A stretch of DNA of 64,000 nt from assembly GCF_000959725.1 (NCBI RefSeq), contig NZ_CP009322.1, forward strand, positions 930,001-994,000. The letters are read 5' to 3'. Numbering within the stretch: the first letter of the stretch is position 1; every line of letters begins with the position of its first letter. The position numbers and the translations under genes are program-made. The notes under the pieces are model-generated. The model had not been told where the DNA came from. It ran no database searches and saw only the letters and a program-made list of their open reading frames with translations. This stretch comes from Burkholderia gladioli. Its GTDB lineage: Bacteria > Pseudomonadota > Gammaproteobacteria > Burkholderiales > Burkholderiaceae. Shown here piece after piece: positions 16,916 through 25,563 of the stretch.

Positions 16916-18073
16916 ATGAACAAGTTCCTGCTGCCCGCCGCTGCCGTCGCGATGACGCTGGCCGCACCCGCCTGGGCGCAGTCCAGCGTCACGCTCTACG
17001 GCGTGATCGACGAAGGCGTCAACTATACGAACAATGTCGGCGTGAACGGCACCAACCGCAGCGTCTACGCGCTGGCCAGCGGCTTTGCCCAGCGCAGCAG
17101 TTGGGGCCTGCGCGGCGCCGAGGACCTGGGCGGCGGCCTGAAGGCGATCTTCGCGCTCGAGAACGGTTTCGACCTCAGCAACGGCACGCTCAGCGACGGC
17201 GGCCGGATGTTCGGCCGCCAGGCCTTCGTCGGGCTCACCCACGCGCAATACGGCGCGCTGAGCTTCGGTCGCCAATACGATTCGGTGGTCGACTACCTCG
17301 CGCCGCTGACGGCGGCCGGCAGTTGGGGCGGCATGCTGATGTCGCATCCGTTCGACAACGACAACGCCGACAACACGGTGCGCGCCAACAATGCCGTCAA
17401 GTACGCCAGCCCCGATTTCGGTGGCCTGAGCTTCGGCGGCGTCTACAGCTTCAGCAACGAGACCGGCTTCGCCAACAATCGGCAGTACAGCGCCGGGGCG
17501 CGTTACGCGTTCGGCGGCCTGCAGGTCGGCGCGGCCTATCTGCAGGCCGACAATCCCGGCCGCACGGCCGACGGCGCGGTGGCGAGCAACGACGCCAATT
17601 TCACGGCCGATCGCCTGCGCATCTTCGGCGGCGGCGTGAACTACACCTTCGGCGAGACCACGGTCGGCTTCGTCTACACCAAGACCGACCTGAAGAACCC
17701 GGTCGCCACCGCCTACCTGCCCTCGGGCACGCTGTCGGGGCTCGGGCTGACCGCCACCAAATTCGACAACTTCGAGATCAACGGCAAGTACCAGCTCACG
17801 CCGGCCTTCTTCGTCGGCGCGCAATACACCTACACCAGCGGCACCTTCGACGCGGCCGACGGCAGCGCCAAGCCGCATTACCACACGGTCGGGCTGATGG
17901 CCGACTACAGCCTGTCCAAGCAGACCGACGTCTACCTGCAGGGCGCCTGGCAGCGCGTGGGCGGCGCCGCCTCGGGCAGCGTGTTCGACGGCGCCTACCT
18001 GGTCGGCACCGACGGCCCCTCGGCCTCGTCGAGCCAGTTCTCGGTGCGCGCGGCGATCCGGCACAAGTTCTGA
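16916..18073 (+). CDS. Outer-membrane porin (Gram-negative general porin, OmpC-like family)
   Basis: This 385-residue precursor forms a 16-strand trimeric diffusion channel in the outer membrane. The signal peptide 'MNKFLLPAAAVAMTLAAPAWA' is cleaved before QSSVTLYGVIDEG, the near-universal start of Burkholderia/Bordetella-type porins. 'RSSWGLRGAEDLGGGLKAIFALENGF' and 'FGRQAFVGLTHAQYGALSFGRQYD' are further signatures of this group. The chain ends in Phe ('RAAIRHKF'), as required for BAM-dependent assembly. It is monocistronic: a long regulatory region precedes it and a strong terminator follows. Substrate preference cannot be judged. Confidence 0.95.
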   Translation: MNKFLLPAAAVAMTLAAPAWAQSSVTLYGVIDEGVNYTNNVGVNGTNRSVYALASGFAQRSSWGLRGAEDLGGGLKAIFALENGFDLSNGTLSDGGRMFGRQAFVGLTHAQYGALSFGRQYDSVVDYLAPLTAAGSWGGMLMSHPFDNDNADNTVRANNAVKYASPDFGGLSFGGVYSFSNETGFANNRQYSAGARYAFGGLQVGAAYLQADNPGRTADGAVASNDANFTADRLRIFGGGVNYTFGETTVGFVYTKTDLKNPVATAYLPSGTLSGLGLTATKFDNFEINGKYQLTPAFFVGAQYTYTSGTFDAADGSAKPHYHTVGLMADYSLSKQTDVYLQGAWQRVGGAASGSVFDGAYLVGTDGPSASSSQFSVRAAIRHKF

Positions 18074-18140
18074 TGCCGAAGGCGGCGGGGCGCCGGCCGG
18101 CGCCGTTTGCCGCCTGCCGCGCCGATTTCCCTTTCCTCTG

Positions 18141-18184
18141 ACGCGTCGTTCCGGCGAAGCCTGCCGGCGACGCGTTTTTGTTTT
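18141..18184 (+). terminator. Rho-independent terminator of the porin gene
   Basis: The arms acgcgtcg...ccggc and gccgg...cgacgcgt pair as a 13-bp GC-rich stem with a two-base TT bulge and a seven-base loop (gaagcct), directly followed by tttttgtttt. It lies 68 bp after the porin stop codon. The rest of the gap up to 18380 shows no gene. Confidence 0.85.
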
Positions 18185-18380
18185 CATCTCGATCGCAACT
18201 AACGGTCTGCCGCGCCAAGCCACCGCCAACGGCGCTGCGCGCCGGCCGATCAGTCCGGCAAGCCGGCCGCCCAGCCTACCCGAGCCAGGCTCAGGCAAAA
18301 CCAGATGGCCGGGCCGTGGCGATGCCCTCACCATCGCGGCATTCGCCCCTTGAAAACCCAATCCCTGCGCAGGATGTTCC

Positions 18381-19130
18381 ATGATCGATGATGGTTCGAC
18401 GCTCGCGATCGTCGTCGCGGTATTCGCCCTGGCCGGGGTGGTGAAGGGCATGATCGGGCTGGGCCTGCCGACCATCGCGATGGGCCTGCTGACGCTGGCG
18501 ATGCCGCCCGCCGCGGCCGCCAGCCTGCTGGTGGTGCCCTCGCTGGTCACCAATGTCTGGCAGTTGCTGCGCGGCCCCGCGTTCGGCGCGCTGGCCCGGC
18601 GCCTGGCCACGCTGCTCGCCGGGCTCGCGCTTGGCACCTTCGCCGGCGGCCTGCCGTCGCTGGCGCATGCCGCCCCGTGGACTCGCGACGCGCTCGGCGC
18701 GGTGGTCGCGCTGTATGGCCTGTGGGGCCTGGCCGCCGCGCGCCTGCCGGCGCCGGGCCGCCACGAGCGCTGGCTGTCGCCGCTGGTCGGCTACCTGACG
18801 GGCGCGGTGACGGCCGCCACCGGCGTGTTCGTGATGCCGGCCGTGCCTTACCTGCAGGCGCTGCAGCTCGGCAAGGACGAGCTGGTGCAGGCGCTCGGGC
18901 TGTCCTTCACGGCCTCGACCCTGGCGCTGGCCGCGCAACTGGCCTGGAGCGCCAGCCTGCAACCGGTCGACTTCGGTATGTCGGCATTCGCGCTGGTGCC
19001 GGCGCTGCTCGGCATGGCGGGCGGCCAGGTGCTGCGCGGCCGGGTGGGCGAGCGCGCCTTCCGCCGCGTGTTCTTCGCGGGGCTGGTGGTGCTCGGGCTC
19101 TACATGGCGGTCGCGCCCGCGCATGCCTGA
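18381..19130 (+). CDS. TauE/SafE (TSUP) family permease
   Basis: The 249-residue inner-membrane protein has about eight hydrophobic segments arranged as two repeats. The opening 'FALAGVVKGMIGLGLPTIAMGLLTLAMPPAAAASLLVVPSLVTN' is the classic first half of TSUP/TauE proteins, and 'VGYLTGAVTAATGVFVMPAVPYLQAL' begins the second repeat. Family members export sulfite, sulfoacetate or similar organosulfur anions, or take up other small anions; the substrate here is not evident. It is followed by a short 14-bp repeat and then a divergently unrelated MocR regulator on the same strand. Confidence 0.88.
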   Translation: MIDDGSTLAIVVAVFALAGVVKGMIGLGLPTIAMGLLTLAMPPAAAASLLVVPSLVTNVWQLLRGPAFGALARRLATLLAGLALGTFAGGLPSLAHAAPWTRDALGAVVALYGLWGLAAARLPAPGRHERWLSPLVGYLTGAVTAATGVFVMPAVPYLQALQLGKDELVQALGLSFTASTLALAAQLAWSASLQPVDFGMSAFALVPALLGMAGGQVLRGRVGERAFRRVFFAGLVVLGLYMAVAPAHA

Positions 19131-19136
19131 GGCGGC

Positions 19137-19182
19137 TTGCCTGAGGCCGGTTGCCTGAAGCCGGTTGCCTGAAGCCGGTTGC
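19137..19182. repeat. Three-copy 14-bp tandem repeat after the TauE-like gene
   Basis: Units ttgcctgaggccgg, ttgcctgaagccgg and ttgcctgaagccgg, followed by a partial fourth, start six bases after the TauE-like stop codon. The position directly after a stop codon is shared with the arrays at 8688, 12495 and 24019. Confidence 0.9.
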
Positions 19183-19287
19183 CGGTCCGGCGAAAACCCC
19201 GCATCCTTGTCGGCGCCCGCGCTCGCGGGCGCATCATGGCAGGCTGCCGCCGCCGACTTCATCGCGCCGCGCGCGCCGCCGAGATAC

Positions 19288-20799
19288 ATGGGACATCACG
19301 CCAAGCCTCACCCCGACGACTCCGCCCGCGCTACCCCGCAGGTCCTGCACCGCGCGCTCGCCGAGCATCTGGCCGGCGAGATCGGGGCCGGCCTCTGGAG
19401 TGCCGGGCAGCGCCTGCCCTCGGTGCGCGAGCTGGCGCGCAGCCGCTCGGTCAGCGTGACCACGGTGCTGGCCGCCTATCGGGCGCTCGAGGATCGGCGC
19501 CTGATCGAGAGCCGGCCGAAGCAGGGCTATTTCGTCAGCGGCCCGGCGGGCGAACCGCGGCAGGTCGCGACGCGCGCGAGCGAGGCGGCCGGCCAGGGCG
19601 CCGCACCCTGGCCCGGCGTCGATCGCGCGTGGCTCGGCGATGACGGAATCGAGCACGACGCGCTCGACCCCATCGCGCTCGGCGACATGGAAGGCCGTCC
19701 CGGCGTGGTGTCGTTCGGCACCGCCTTGTGCGGCGAGGCGCTGTTCCCGGTCGAGGCGCTGGCGCGCAGCATCGCCTCCACGGCGCGGCGTCACGGCGGG
19801 CTGCTCGCCGCGGTGTCGTTCTCGCCCGGCGCCGAGCGCTTGCGCGCCAGCCTGGCCTCGCACGCGGCGAACTGGAATTGCCACTTCGGCGCCGACGAGG
19901 TGCTGGTCACCAACGGCTGCGTCGAGGCCTTCGGCCTGTGCCTGCAGACGGTGGCGCGGCCCGGCGATGTGGTGATCGTCGAATCGCCGGCCTATTACGG
20001 CTTCCTCTCGACGCTGGCTCGGCTCGGCATGCAGCCCCTGCCGATCCGCTTCGACGGCCGCGCCGGCGAGGCGCTGGCCGAGATCGAGCGGCTCGCCGGC
20101 GAACGGCGCATCGGCGCCTGCCTGTTGTCGACGGCGGTCAGCAATCCCACCGGCGCGAGCCTGGACGACCCGACGCGCGCCGCGCTGGTCACCTTGCTGG
20201 CGGCGCGCGCGATCCCGCTGATCGAGGACGCCACCTTCAGCGACCTGCATTTCGAGTCCGTGCAGCGCGCGGCCAAATCCTACGACCGCGACGGCAACGT
20301 GCTGCTCTGCAGTTCGCTGTCGAAGACGCTGGCGCCGGGGCTGCGGCTCGGCTGGGTCAGCGGCGGGCGTTTCCACCGCGAGATCGTCGAACTCAAGCGC
20401 ACCATGAGCGTCGGCCAGCCGCTGATCATCCAGGAGGCCGTTGGGCAGTTCCTCGACGGCGGCGGCTACCGGCATCATTTGCGGCGGCTGCGGGCGCGTT
20501 GCCGCGCGCAGGTCGACGAGACGGTCGAGCACCTGCGCGCTCGCGTACCAGAGGGCACGCTGGTGGCGGCGCCGGAAGGCGGTTACCTGTTGTGGGTGGG
20601 GCTGCCGGAAGGGGTGTCGTCGGAGGCGCTGGCGCGGCGCGCGGGCCGCGAGGGGATCGCCTTCGCGCCCGGCACGCTGTTCGCGCCCGAGCGCGTCCAT
20701 GACGACCGGATCCGGCTCAATTGCGGCTACCCGCTCGACGATGCGCGGCGCGCGGCGCTCACGCGGCTGGCCGCGCTGATCGGGGAGATGGCGGGCTAG
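19288..20799 (+). CDS. MocR-type regulator: GntR helix-turn-helix fused to PLP aminotransferase-like domain
   Basis: The 503-residue product has an N-terminal GntR winged helix ('LHRALAEHLAGEIGAGLWSAGQRLPSVRELARSRSVSVTTVLAAYRALEDRRLIESRPKQGYFV', about residues 17-80) and a C-terminal fold-type I aminotransferase domain. The latter shows the PLP lysine in 'LCSSLSKTLAPGLRLGWV', and 'SNPTGASL' plus 'LIEDATFSDLHFE' for the cofactor ring. MocR proteins use PLP as a sensory ligand and usually regulate an adjacent vitamin B6, GABA or amino-acid gene. The start at 19288 gives a sensible N-terminus (MGHHAKPH). It is convergent with the PhzF gene, so the regulated gene is not obvious; the TauE-like exporter upstream is one candidate. 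Confidence 0.9.
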   Translation: MGHHAKPHPDDSARATPQVLHRALAEHLAGEIGAGLWSAGQRLPSVRELARSRSVSVTTVLAAYRALEDRRLIESRPKQGYFVSGPAGEPRQVATRASEAAGQGAAPWPGVDRAWLGDDGIEHDALDPIALGDMEGRPGVVSFGTALCGEALFPVEALARSIASTARRHGGLLAAVSFSPGAERLRASLASHAANWNCHFGADEVLVTNGCVEAFGLCLQTVARPGDVVIVESPAYYGFLSTLARLGMQPLPIRFDGRAGEALAEIERLAGERRIGACLLSTAVSNPTGASLDDPTRAALVTLLAARAIPLIEDATFSDLHFESVQRAAKSYDRDGNVLLCSSLSKTLAPGLRLGWVSGGRFHREIVELKRTMSVGQPLIIQEAVGQFLDGGGYRHHLRRLRARCRAQVDETVEHLRARVPEGTLVAAPEGGYLLWVGLPEGVSSEALARRAGREGIAFAPGTLFAPERVHDDRIRLNCGYPLDDARRAALTRLAALIGEMAG

Positions 20800-20827
20800 T
20801 TCTTCACGCGCCCGCGCCGCCGGGCAC

Positions 20828-21718
20828 TCAGAGGTTCAGCGAGCCGCGCGAGACTAGCACCGCGTGACCGCCGATCTCGAAGCGCGGCCCATCCTCGGCG
20901 CGGCGCCAGAAGAGGCTCGCGTCGCGGCCGAGATGGCGCCCTTGGGAAGCCGTCGCGACCGCGCCGTTGCCACGTGCCGGCCATCGCCCCTTCGCCGCCA
21001 GCATCGCGGCCGCGCAGGCATTGCCGCCGCCGCAGGCAGCATCCTCGTCGACGCCGATCGCCGGGCCGAACGAGCGGAGCTCGAAATCGGCCGCGCCGTG
21101 CCGGCCGGGCGCCACCGCCGTGATGCCCGACACTTCGTGGCGCCGGCTCAGCTGCTCGACGGCATCGAGCTCGGGCGCCAGCGCGTCGAGCCTTTCCGCC
21201 GATTCGAACCAGACCACCAGCCAGCGCGCGCCGGCCGCCACGCAAGCCATTTCAGCGTGTCGGCCGCTTGCGCCGAGCGCACCGAGCACCTCGCGCGCGC
21301 CTTGCGCATCGAGCGGCTCGATACGCGGTTCGGGCGTCTCGAACCAGATCCTGCCGTCGTCGCCGTCGTCGACACGCATCGTCACCTGGCCATGAGGGCT
21401 CTGCTGCACCAGCCGGCCCGCGCGCGGTGTCACCAGCCCGGCGGCGAGCAGCGCCCGCGCGGTGCCGATCGAGGGATGGCCGGCGAAGGGCAGTTCGCGT
21501 CGGGGCGACCAGATCCGCACGTGGTAGTCCGCGCCGCCGCGCGCGGCCTCGCCATCCGGCGCCGACATCGCGAACACCGTTTCCGGCATGCCGTTCCAGG
21601 CGGCCAGCGCCTGCATGCGCGCCGTGTCGGGCATCGCGTCGGGCAGCACCACGGCGACCGGATTGCCGAGCAGCGCGCGCCGCGTGAACACGTCGACGAG
21701 AAACAGCGTGGCGTTCAC
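20828..21718 (-). CDS. PhzF-family epimerase/isomerase
   Basis: The 296-residue enzyme is of the PhzF/diaminopimelate-epimerase-like fold. 'LVDVFTRRALLGNPVAVVL' at the N-terminus, 'MPETVFAM' (with the conserved Glu of the active site), 'RIWSPRRELPFAGHPSIGTA' and 'RSFGPAIGVDEDAACGGGNACAA' are diagnostic PhzF blocks. Only one phz-like gene is present, so this is not phenazine biosynthesis; most bacteria have PhzF paralogues of unknown substrate. The start is a GTG (21716-21718) that overlaps the TGA of the threonine aldolase gene by four bases, showing translational coupling. It is the last gene of the nitrilase-aldolase-phzF set. Confidence 0.88.
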   Translation of the reverse strand: MNATLFLVDVFTRRALLGNPVAVVLPDAMPDTARMQALAAWNGMPETVFAMSAPDGEAARGGADYHVRIWSPRRELPFAGHPSIGTARALLAAGLVTPRAGRLVQQSPHGQVTMRVDDGDDGRIWFETPEPRIEPLDAQGAREVLGALGASGRHAEMACVAAGARWLVVWFESAERLDALAPELDAVEQLSRRHEVSGITAVAPGRHGAADFELRSFGPAIGVDEDAACGGGNACAAAMLAAKGRWPARGNGAVATASQGRHLGRDASLFWRRAEDGPRFEIGGHAVLVSRGSLNL

Positions 21719-22749
21719 GACGCGGCCTCCTCGGCGAGTTCCACAAGCCATTCGCCAGCCCGTTCGCAATCCTCACGGCTCACGTCGAGATGCGTGGTGA
21801 CGCGGATCCGCGTGTCGTCGAGCGCGCGAATCCGCACGCCGCGCGCGAGCGCGCGCTCGGCGAAGGCACGCGCGCCGATCGGCAGCCCGGGCAGCGCGAA
21901 CAGCAGGATATTGGTTTGCGGATGTGCCTCCAGCCGAAGGCCGGGCGCGGCCGCCAGGCGCGCCGCGATCAGCGCGGCATGCGCGTGATCGTCGGCGAGC
22001 CGCTCGACGTGATGGTCGAGCGCATGGAGCGCCGCCGCCGCGAGGATCCCCGACTGGCGCATCGCGCCGCCGAGCCGGTACTTCCAGGTCCAGGCCTCGC
22101 GCACGAAGCGCGCGCTGCCGCCCAGCACCGCGCCGACCGGGCAGCCCAGCCCCTTGCTGAAATCGAGCCAGGCGCTGTCCCAGCCTTGCGCGTAGGTGGC
22201 GGCGGCGATGCCGGTGGCGACCGAGGCGTTCAGCAGGCGCGCGCCGTCCAGGTGCGCGACGAGGCCGGCTTCATGCGCCACGTCGCGCACCGCGCGCAGC
22301 GTGTCGAGCGGCCAGATCGCGCCGCCGCTGAAGTTGGTGGTCTGCTCGATCGACACCATCGCCGAACGCGGCGCGGTGCGCGAGGGCGCGCGGATCGCGG
22401 CGCGGCATTGCTCGGCCGTGAAGATGCCGTCACGCGTGACCAGCGGTGCGACCGCCACGCCCGCGATGGCCGAGGCGCCGGCCGCCTCGGTCGCGCAGAG
22501 ATGGGCGCCAGCGTCGGCGATCAGCTCGTCGCCGGGACGCGTGTGGACCAGGGTGGCGACCAGGTTGCACATGGTGCCCGACGGCATGAACACCGCCGCC
22601 TCGCAGCCGAGCAGGGCGGCCACGCGTTCGCATAGCGCGCGCGTGGTAGGGTCCTCGTCGGCCTGCTCGTCGCCGACCGGCGCGGCGGCCATCGCCGCGC
22701 GCATCGCCGCGGTGGGGCGCGTCTGGGTATCGCTGTAGAGATCGATCAT
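21715..22749 (-). CDS. Low-specificity threonine aldolase family protein
   Basis: This 344-residue PLP enzyme splits threonine or allo-threonine (and related beta-hydroxy amino acids) to glycine and an aldehyde, or runs the reverse reaction. 'MIDLYSDTQTRPTAAMRAAMAAAPVGDEQADEDPTTRALCERVA' and 'AVFMPSGTMCNLVA' are the family's opening. 'SIEQTTNFSGGAIWPL' and 'AHLDGARLLNA' follow, and the PLP lysine is in 'AWLDFSKGLGCPVGAVL'. The start overlaps the stop of the nitrilase gene by four bases (ATGA), and its own stop overlaps the PhzF start. Coupling with a nitrilase suggests a small pathway rather than general glycine metabolism. Confidence 0.9.
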   Translation of the reverse strand: MIDLYSDTQTRPTAAMRAAMAAAPVGDEQADEDPTTRALCERVAALLGCEAAVFMPSGTMCNLVATLVHTRPGDELIADAGAHLCATEAAGASAIAGVAVAPLVTRDGIFTAEQCRAAIRAPSRTAPRSAMVSIEQTTNFSGGAIWPLDTLRAVRDVAHEAGLVAHLDGARLLNASVATGIAAATYAQGWDSAWLDFSKGLGCPVGAVLGGSARFVREAWTWKYRLGGAMRQSGILAAAALHALDHHVERLADDHAHAALIAARLAAAPGLRLEAHPQTNILLFALPGLPIGARAFAERALARGVRIRALDDTRIRVTTHLDVSREDCERAGEWLVELAEEAAS

Positions 22750-23879
22750 CGCGACGCCTCGGCGGGCCAGGCGGCACCGGCGCCGGCATCGGCACCTGGC
22801 ACGACATCCCGCGCAGCATCCGGCGCAGCATCCGGCACGAAGGGCGCATACAGCGCCTCGTCGGCCGCGCCCGATGCGCCCGCTACGCTCGCCACGCCGT
22901 CGAAGCCGTCGTGGAAGCTGGCCGGCGCCAGCGCGCGGCGGTTCACGCGCAGCTCGAACACGTCGAAGCGGTTGTAGTAGCCCACCACGTCCTGGAACTG
23001 CTTGGGCACCACGCAGCCGGCCAGGTCGATATCGGCATAGACGATGCCTTCCTCGTCGCGCAGCACCTCGCTGATCACCGTGCCGTTCGGCCCGAAGATC
23101 ATCGACACGCTCTTCGGCGACTCCTCCAGCAGGCGCCGCGCGCGGGCGTCGTCGCGCGCGATCAGGTCGATCGCCTCCGGCGGCAGGAAGCCCGAGGCGA
23201 CGATGTTGAACAGCTTGCCCTCGAAGGCGTGGGCGCCCGCGCGCAGCCGGATCGCGGCCTCCAGGTCGTAGCCGCCCTCGCCGGGCGGGTGGGTCGGCCA
23301 GCGCGGCGAGAACGAGGAGATATGGACGTTCTCGCCCTGCGCCAGCAGCGCGAAGCGCGCCAGCGAATTGGTGTTCTCGCCGCATACCAGCGCGCCGATC
23401 CGGCCCAGCGGCGTATCCACCACGCGCAGCCCGCTGCCGTCTCCGTTGGCCCAGGTCAGCTTCTCCCAGTAGGTCGGCACCAGCTTGCGATGGCGGTTCA
23501 GCAGGCGGCCGTCCGCGCCGATCAGCAGGTTGCTGTCCCAGATGCAGGCCGGGCTGACATGCGTGCCTTCGTTGATGCCGATCGAGACGATCACGCCGTG
23601 GCGGCGCGCGGCCTCCTGCAACTGCCGCACCTCGGGGCCGGGTACGCGGATCGCGCTGGCGGCCAGGCGCTCGAAGAAGGGATGCACGTCGACCGGCGCG
23701 AACACGCCGGACCAGACCGGGAAGGCCGACACGAAGGCTTCCGGGAAGGCCACCAGGGCCGCGCCGTTGGCGGCGGCCTCGGCGATCAGCGCGCAGGCCT
23801 TGTCGACGGTGCGCGGCGTATCGAAGTAACAGGGCGCGACATGGCAGGCGGCCGCGCGAAATGCCGGGTAGGAATTCAT
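22746..23879 (-). CDS. Nitrilase (carbon-nitrogen hydrolase, nitrilase branch)
   Basis: The 377-residue product carries the complete nitrilase triad: Glu in 'LVAFPEAFVSAFP', Lys in 'LNRHRKLVPTYWEKLTWANGDG' and Cys in 'GALVCGENTNSLARFALLAQGE'. The Y-W-E-K-L-TWANGDG segment distinguishes true nitrilases and cyanide-degrading enzymes from amidases of the same superfamily. It should convert an organic nitrile to the acid and ammonia. I place the start at 23877-23879 (MNSYPAFRAAAC); the longer frame adds 21 residues of low quality. The last 45 residues are Ala/Asp-rich and variable. It is first in a coupled operon with a threonine aldolase and PhzF, and a LysR gene lies upstream in the same direction. 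Confidence 0.9.
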   Translation of the reverse strand: MNSYPAFRAAACHVAPCYFDTPRTVDKACALIAEAAANGAALVAFPEAFVSAFPVWSGVFAPVDVHPFFERLAASAIRVPGPEVRQLQEAARRHGVIVSIGINEGTHVSPACIWDSNLLIGADGRLLNRHRKLVPTYWEKLTWANGDGSGLRVVDTPLGRIGALVCGENTNSLARFALLAQGENVHISSFSPRWPTHPPGEGGYDLEAAIRLRAGAHAFEGKLFNIVASGFLPPEAIDLIARDDARARRLLEESPKSVSMIFGPNGTVISEVLRDEEGIVYADIDLAGCVVPKQFQDVVGYYNRFDVFELRVNRRALAPASFHDGFDGVASVAGASGAADEALYAPFVPDAAPDAARDVVPGADAGAGAAWPAEASR

Positions 23880-24018
23880 GATCGACGGGAGTGACGAGGG
23901 AGCGGCCATTGTCGGGCGCGCCGCCGCGGCGTGTCGATGCACAGAGCCCGGCGATTCCGCTGGAACAGGGCGGCGGGACGGGCCGCTGCCGAGCTTGCTC
24001 GATGAGCCATGCAGTCGG

Positions 24019-24102
24019 CCGCTCGGTCAACCGCTCGGTCAACCGCTCGATCAGCCGCTCGGTCAGCCGCTCGATCAGCCGCTCGATCAGCGGCTCGACC
24101 GG
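24019..24102. repeat. Seven-copy 12-bp tandem repeat
   Basis: Seven degenerate units of the form ccgctcg[g/a]tca[a/g], the last being cggctcgaccgg. On the minus strand the array begins five bases after the stop of the LysR gene that ends at 24108, and it occupies part of the gap between that gene and the nitrilase operon, so it would be in the leader if the two are cotranscribed. Confidence 0.9.
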
Positions 24103-24107
24103 GCGGC

Positions 24108-25019
24108 TCAGCCGCCCGCCGCTTCTTCCGCCGGGCCGCCCTCGCTGAGAAAATCGACGAACTCGCGCGTGTATTTCGGCAGTGCCTCGAAATCGCGCGC
24201 GCAGAGCACCAGCCGCCGGTAGGCCCAGGCGTCGGTCAGCTCGACGGTGGTCAGCTTCATGCTGGCCATCGCGCGCTGCGCGGCATGGCGCGACACCACG
24301 CCGATCCCGACCCCGCTCTCGATCACGCGGCAGATCGCGTCGAAGCTGCGCAACTGGGCGCGGTAGGTGATGCGCTTGCCGAGCGCGCGGGCCTGGTCGG
24401 CCAGGTGCACGTGCAGGGCGCTGCCTTCGGTCAGGCCGATGAATTCCGCGTCGACGATCTCGTCGAACGACACCGAGCCGCGCCGCGCCAGCGGATCCCC
24501 GGCCGCGGCGACCACCAGCAGCCAGTCCTCGCGGAACGGCTTCTGTTCCAGCCCCTCCAGCCCGACCGAATCGGCGACGATGCCGACCTCGGCGGTGCGG
24601 CTGCGGATCGCGTGGACGATCTCCTCGCTGGAGCGCTCCTCGACGCTGACCGACATGCGCGGATGGCGCGGCAGGTAGGCCGCGAGCGCGTCGGGCAGGT
24701 ACTCGCTGAGCGAGGCGGTGTTGCAGAGCAGCCGGATCCGGCCGCGCAGGCCGTCGCCGTATTGCTGCAGCTCGCCGTGCATCTGGTCGATCTGCTGCAG
24801 CACGGTGCGCGCGTGGTGCTCGAGCGAGCGGCCCGCGTCGGTCGGCTGGGTGCCGCTCTTCGTGCGGTGCAGCAGCGGCACGCCGAGCGTGTCCTCCATG
24901 CCGCGGATCCGCTCGCTGGCCGATTGCAGGGTGATGTGGGTGCGCTCGGCGCCGCCGGTGATGCTGCCCGCCTGACAGACGTTCAGGAACAGGCGCAGGT
25001 CGGTGAGATCGAATCGCAT
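24108..25019 (-). CDS. LysR-family transcriptional regulator
   Basis: This 303-residue regulator opens with 'LTDLRLFLNVCQAGSITGGAERTHITLQSASERIRGMEDTLGVPLLHRTKSG', a LysR winged helix in which the recognition helix 'TLQSASERIRGME' is of the CrgA/YhaJ-like subtype. The effector domain contains 'GRIRLLCNTASLSEYLPDALAAYL' and 'EVGIVADSVGLEG'. It is upstream of and codirectional with the nitrilase operon, separated by 228 bp containing a 12-bp repeat. Control of that operon is plausible but not shown; LysR regulators more often sit divergently from their targets. Confidence 0.9.
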   Translation of the reverse strand: MRFDLTDLRLFLNVCQAGSITGGAERTHITLQSASERIRGMEDTLGVPLLHRTKSGTQPTDAGRSLEHHARTVLQQIDQMHGELQQYGDGLRGRIRLLCNTASLSEYLPDALAAYLPRHPRMSVSVEERSSEEIVHAIRSRTAEVGIVADSVGLEGLEQKPFREDWLLVVAAAGDPLARRGSVSFDEIVDAEFIGLTEGSALHVHLADQARALGKRITYRAQLRSFDAICRVIESGVGIGVVSRHAAQRAMASMKLTTVELTDAWAYRRLVLCARDFEALPKYTREFVDFLSEGGPAEEAAGG

Positions 25020-25230
25020 GTGGGGTTCCGTTGCGGGGAGGGGCGGCCGTCGGGCGCGACGCGCCGCGGCCGGCGATACGGTAGCAGGCTTCGCGCGGCG
25101 CGGGCGTCAGTCATTGCCTGAGGATCGCTTCGACAGATCCGCATGGTCGGCGCGGCCGCGCTCGCCGATCATGCGCCTCATGGCCCGGCCACGGGCTTTC
25201 CTCGTTTTCCGTCCATGCCAGGAGGTGGGT

Positions 25231-25341
25231 ATGCAGGTCGGTCCCGACTGGTTCGTTTCGCTCAAGCTCGCGCTGCATATCCTGATGCTCTGCATCGGCC
25301 TGGCGACGGCCTGGCACACGCTGCTCGAGCGGCTCGGCTGA
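25231..25341 (+). CDS. Small single-pass membrane peptide (36 aa), unknown
   Basis: A 36-codon frame (MQVGPDWFVSLKLALHILML...) starts at an ATG seven bases after a near-ideal ribosome-binding site (aggaggt, 25220-25226). The product is one hydrophobic helix with a charged C-terminus (LLERLG), as in small inner-membrane proteins. It is not recognised. The spacing and strength of the ribosome-binding site are the main reason to call it a gene. It is not linked to a larger operon: the LysR gene is divergent, and the NlpD-like gene starts 222 bp downstream. Confidence 0.5.
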   Translation: MQVGPDWFVSLKLALHILMLCIGLATAWHTLLERLG

Positions 25342-25563
25342 GCGCGCCGCCACGGCCTCACTTGCGGCCGACCCGGTATTCGACGCCGTCCGGCCCGTAG
25401 CGCTCGGCTCGGTTGCGGGGCATTCCCGAACGATACGCGCGGCGCCGGGCCGCCGCCGCAATTTGTCATGCTTGCTTGCATCCGGTTACAGGTCTGGGCC
25501 GCCAATTTTGAGAAGCTTGGCGGCCCCAGGACCGAGATCCTCGCCAGACATGAATTCCACCGC

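Noticed and set aside
16902..18184. Porin gene considered as horizontally acquired
   Set aside because: Base composition and protein signatures match normal Burkholderia porins, and the terminator is ordinary.
15044..18637. 1,197-codon minus-strand frame across the OpgC-like and porin region
   Set aside because: It runs antisense to the porin gene and out of frame with the OpgC-like gene; both of those have unmistakable protein signatures.
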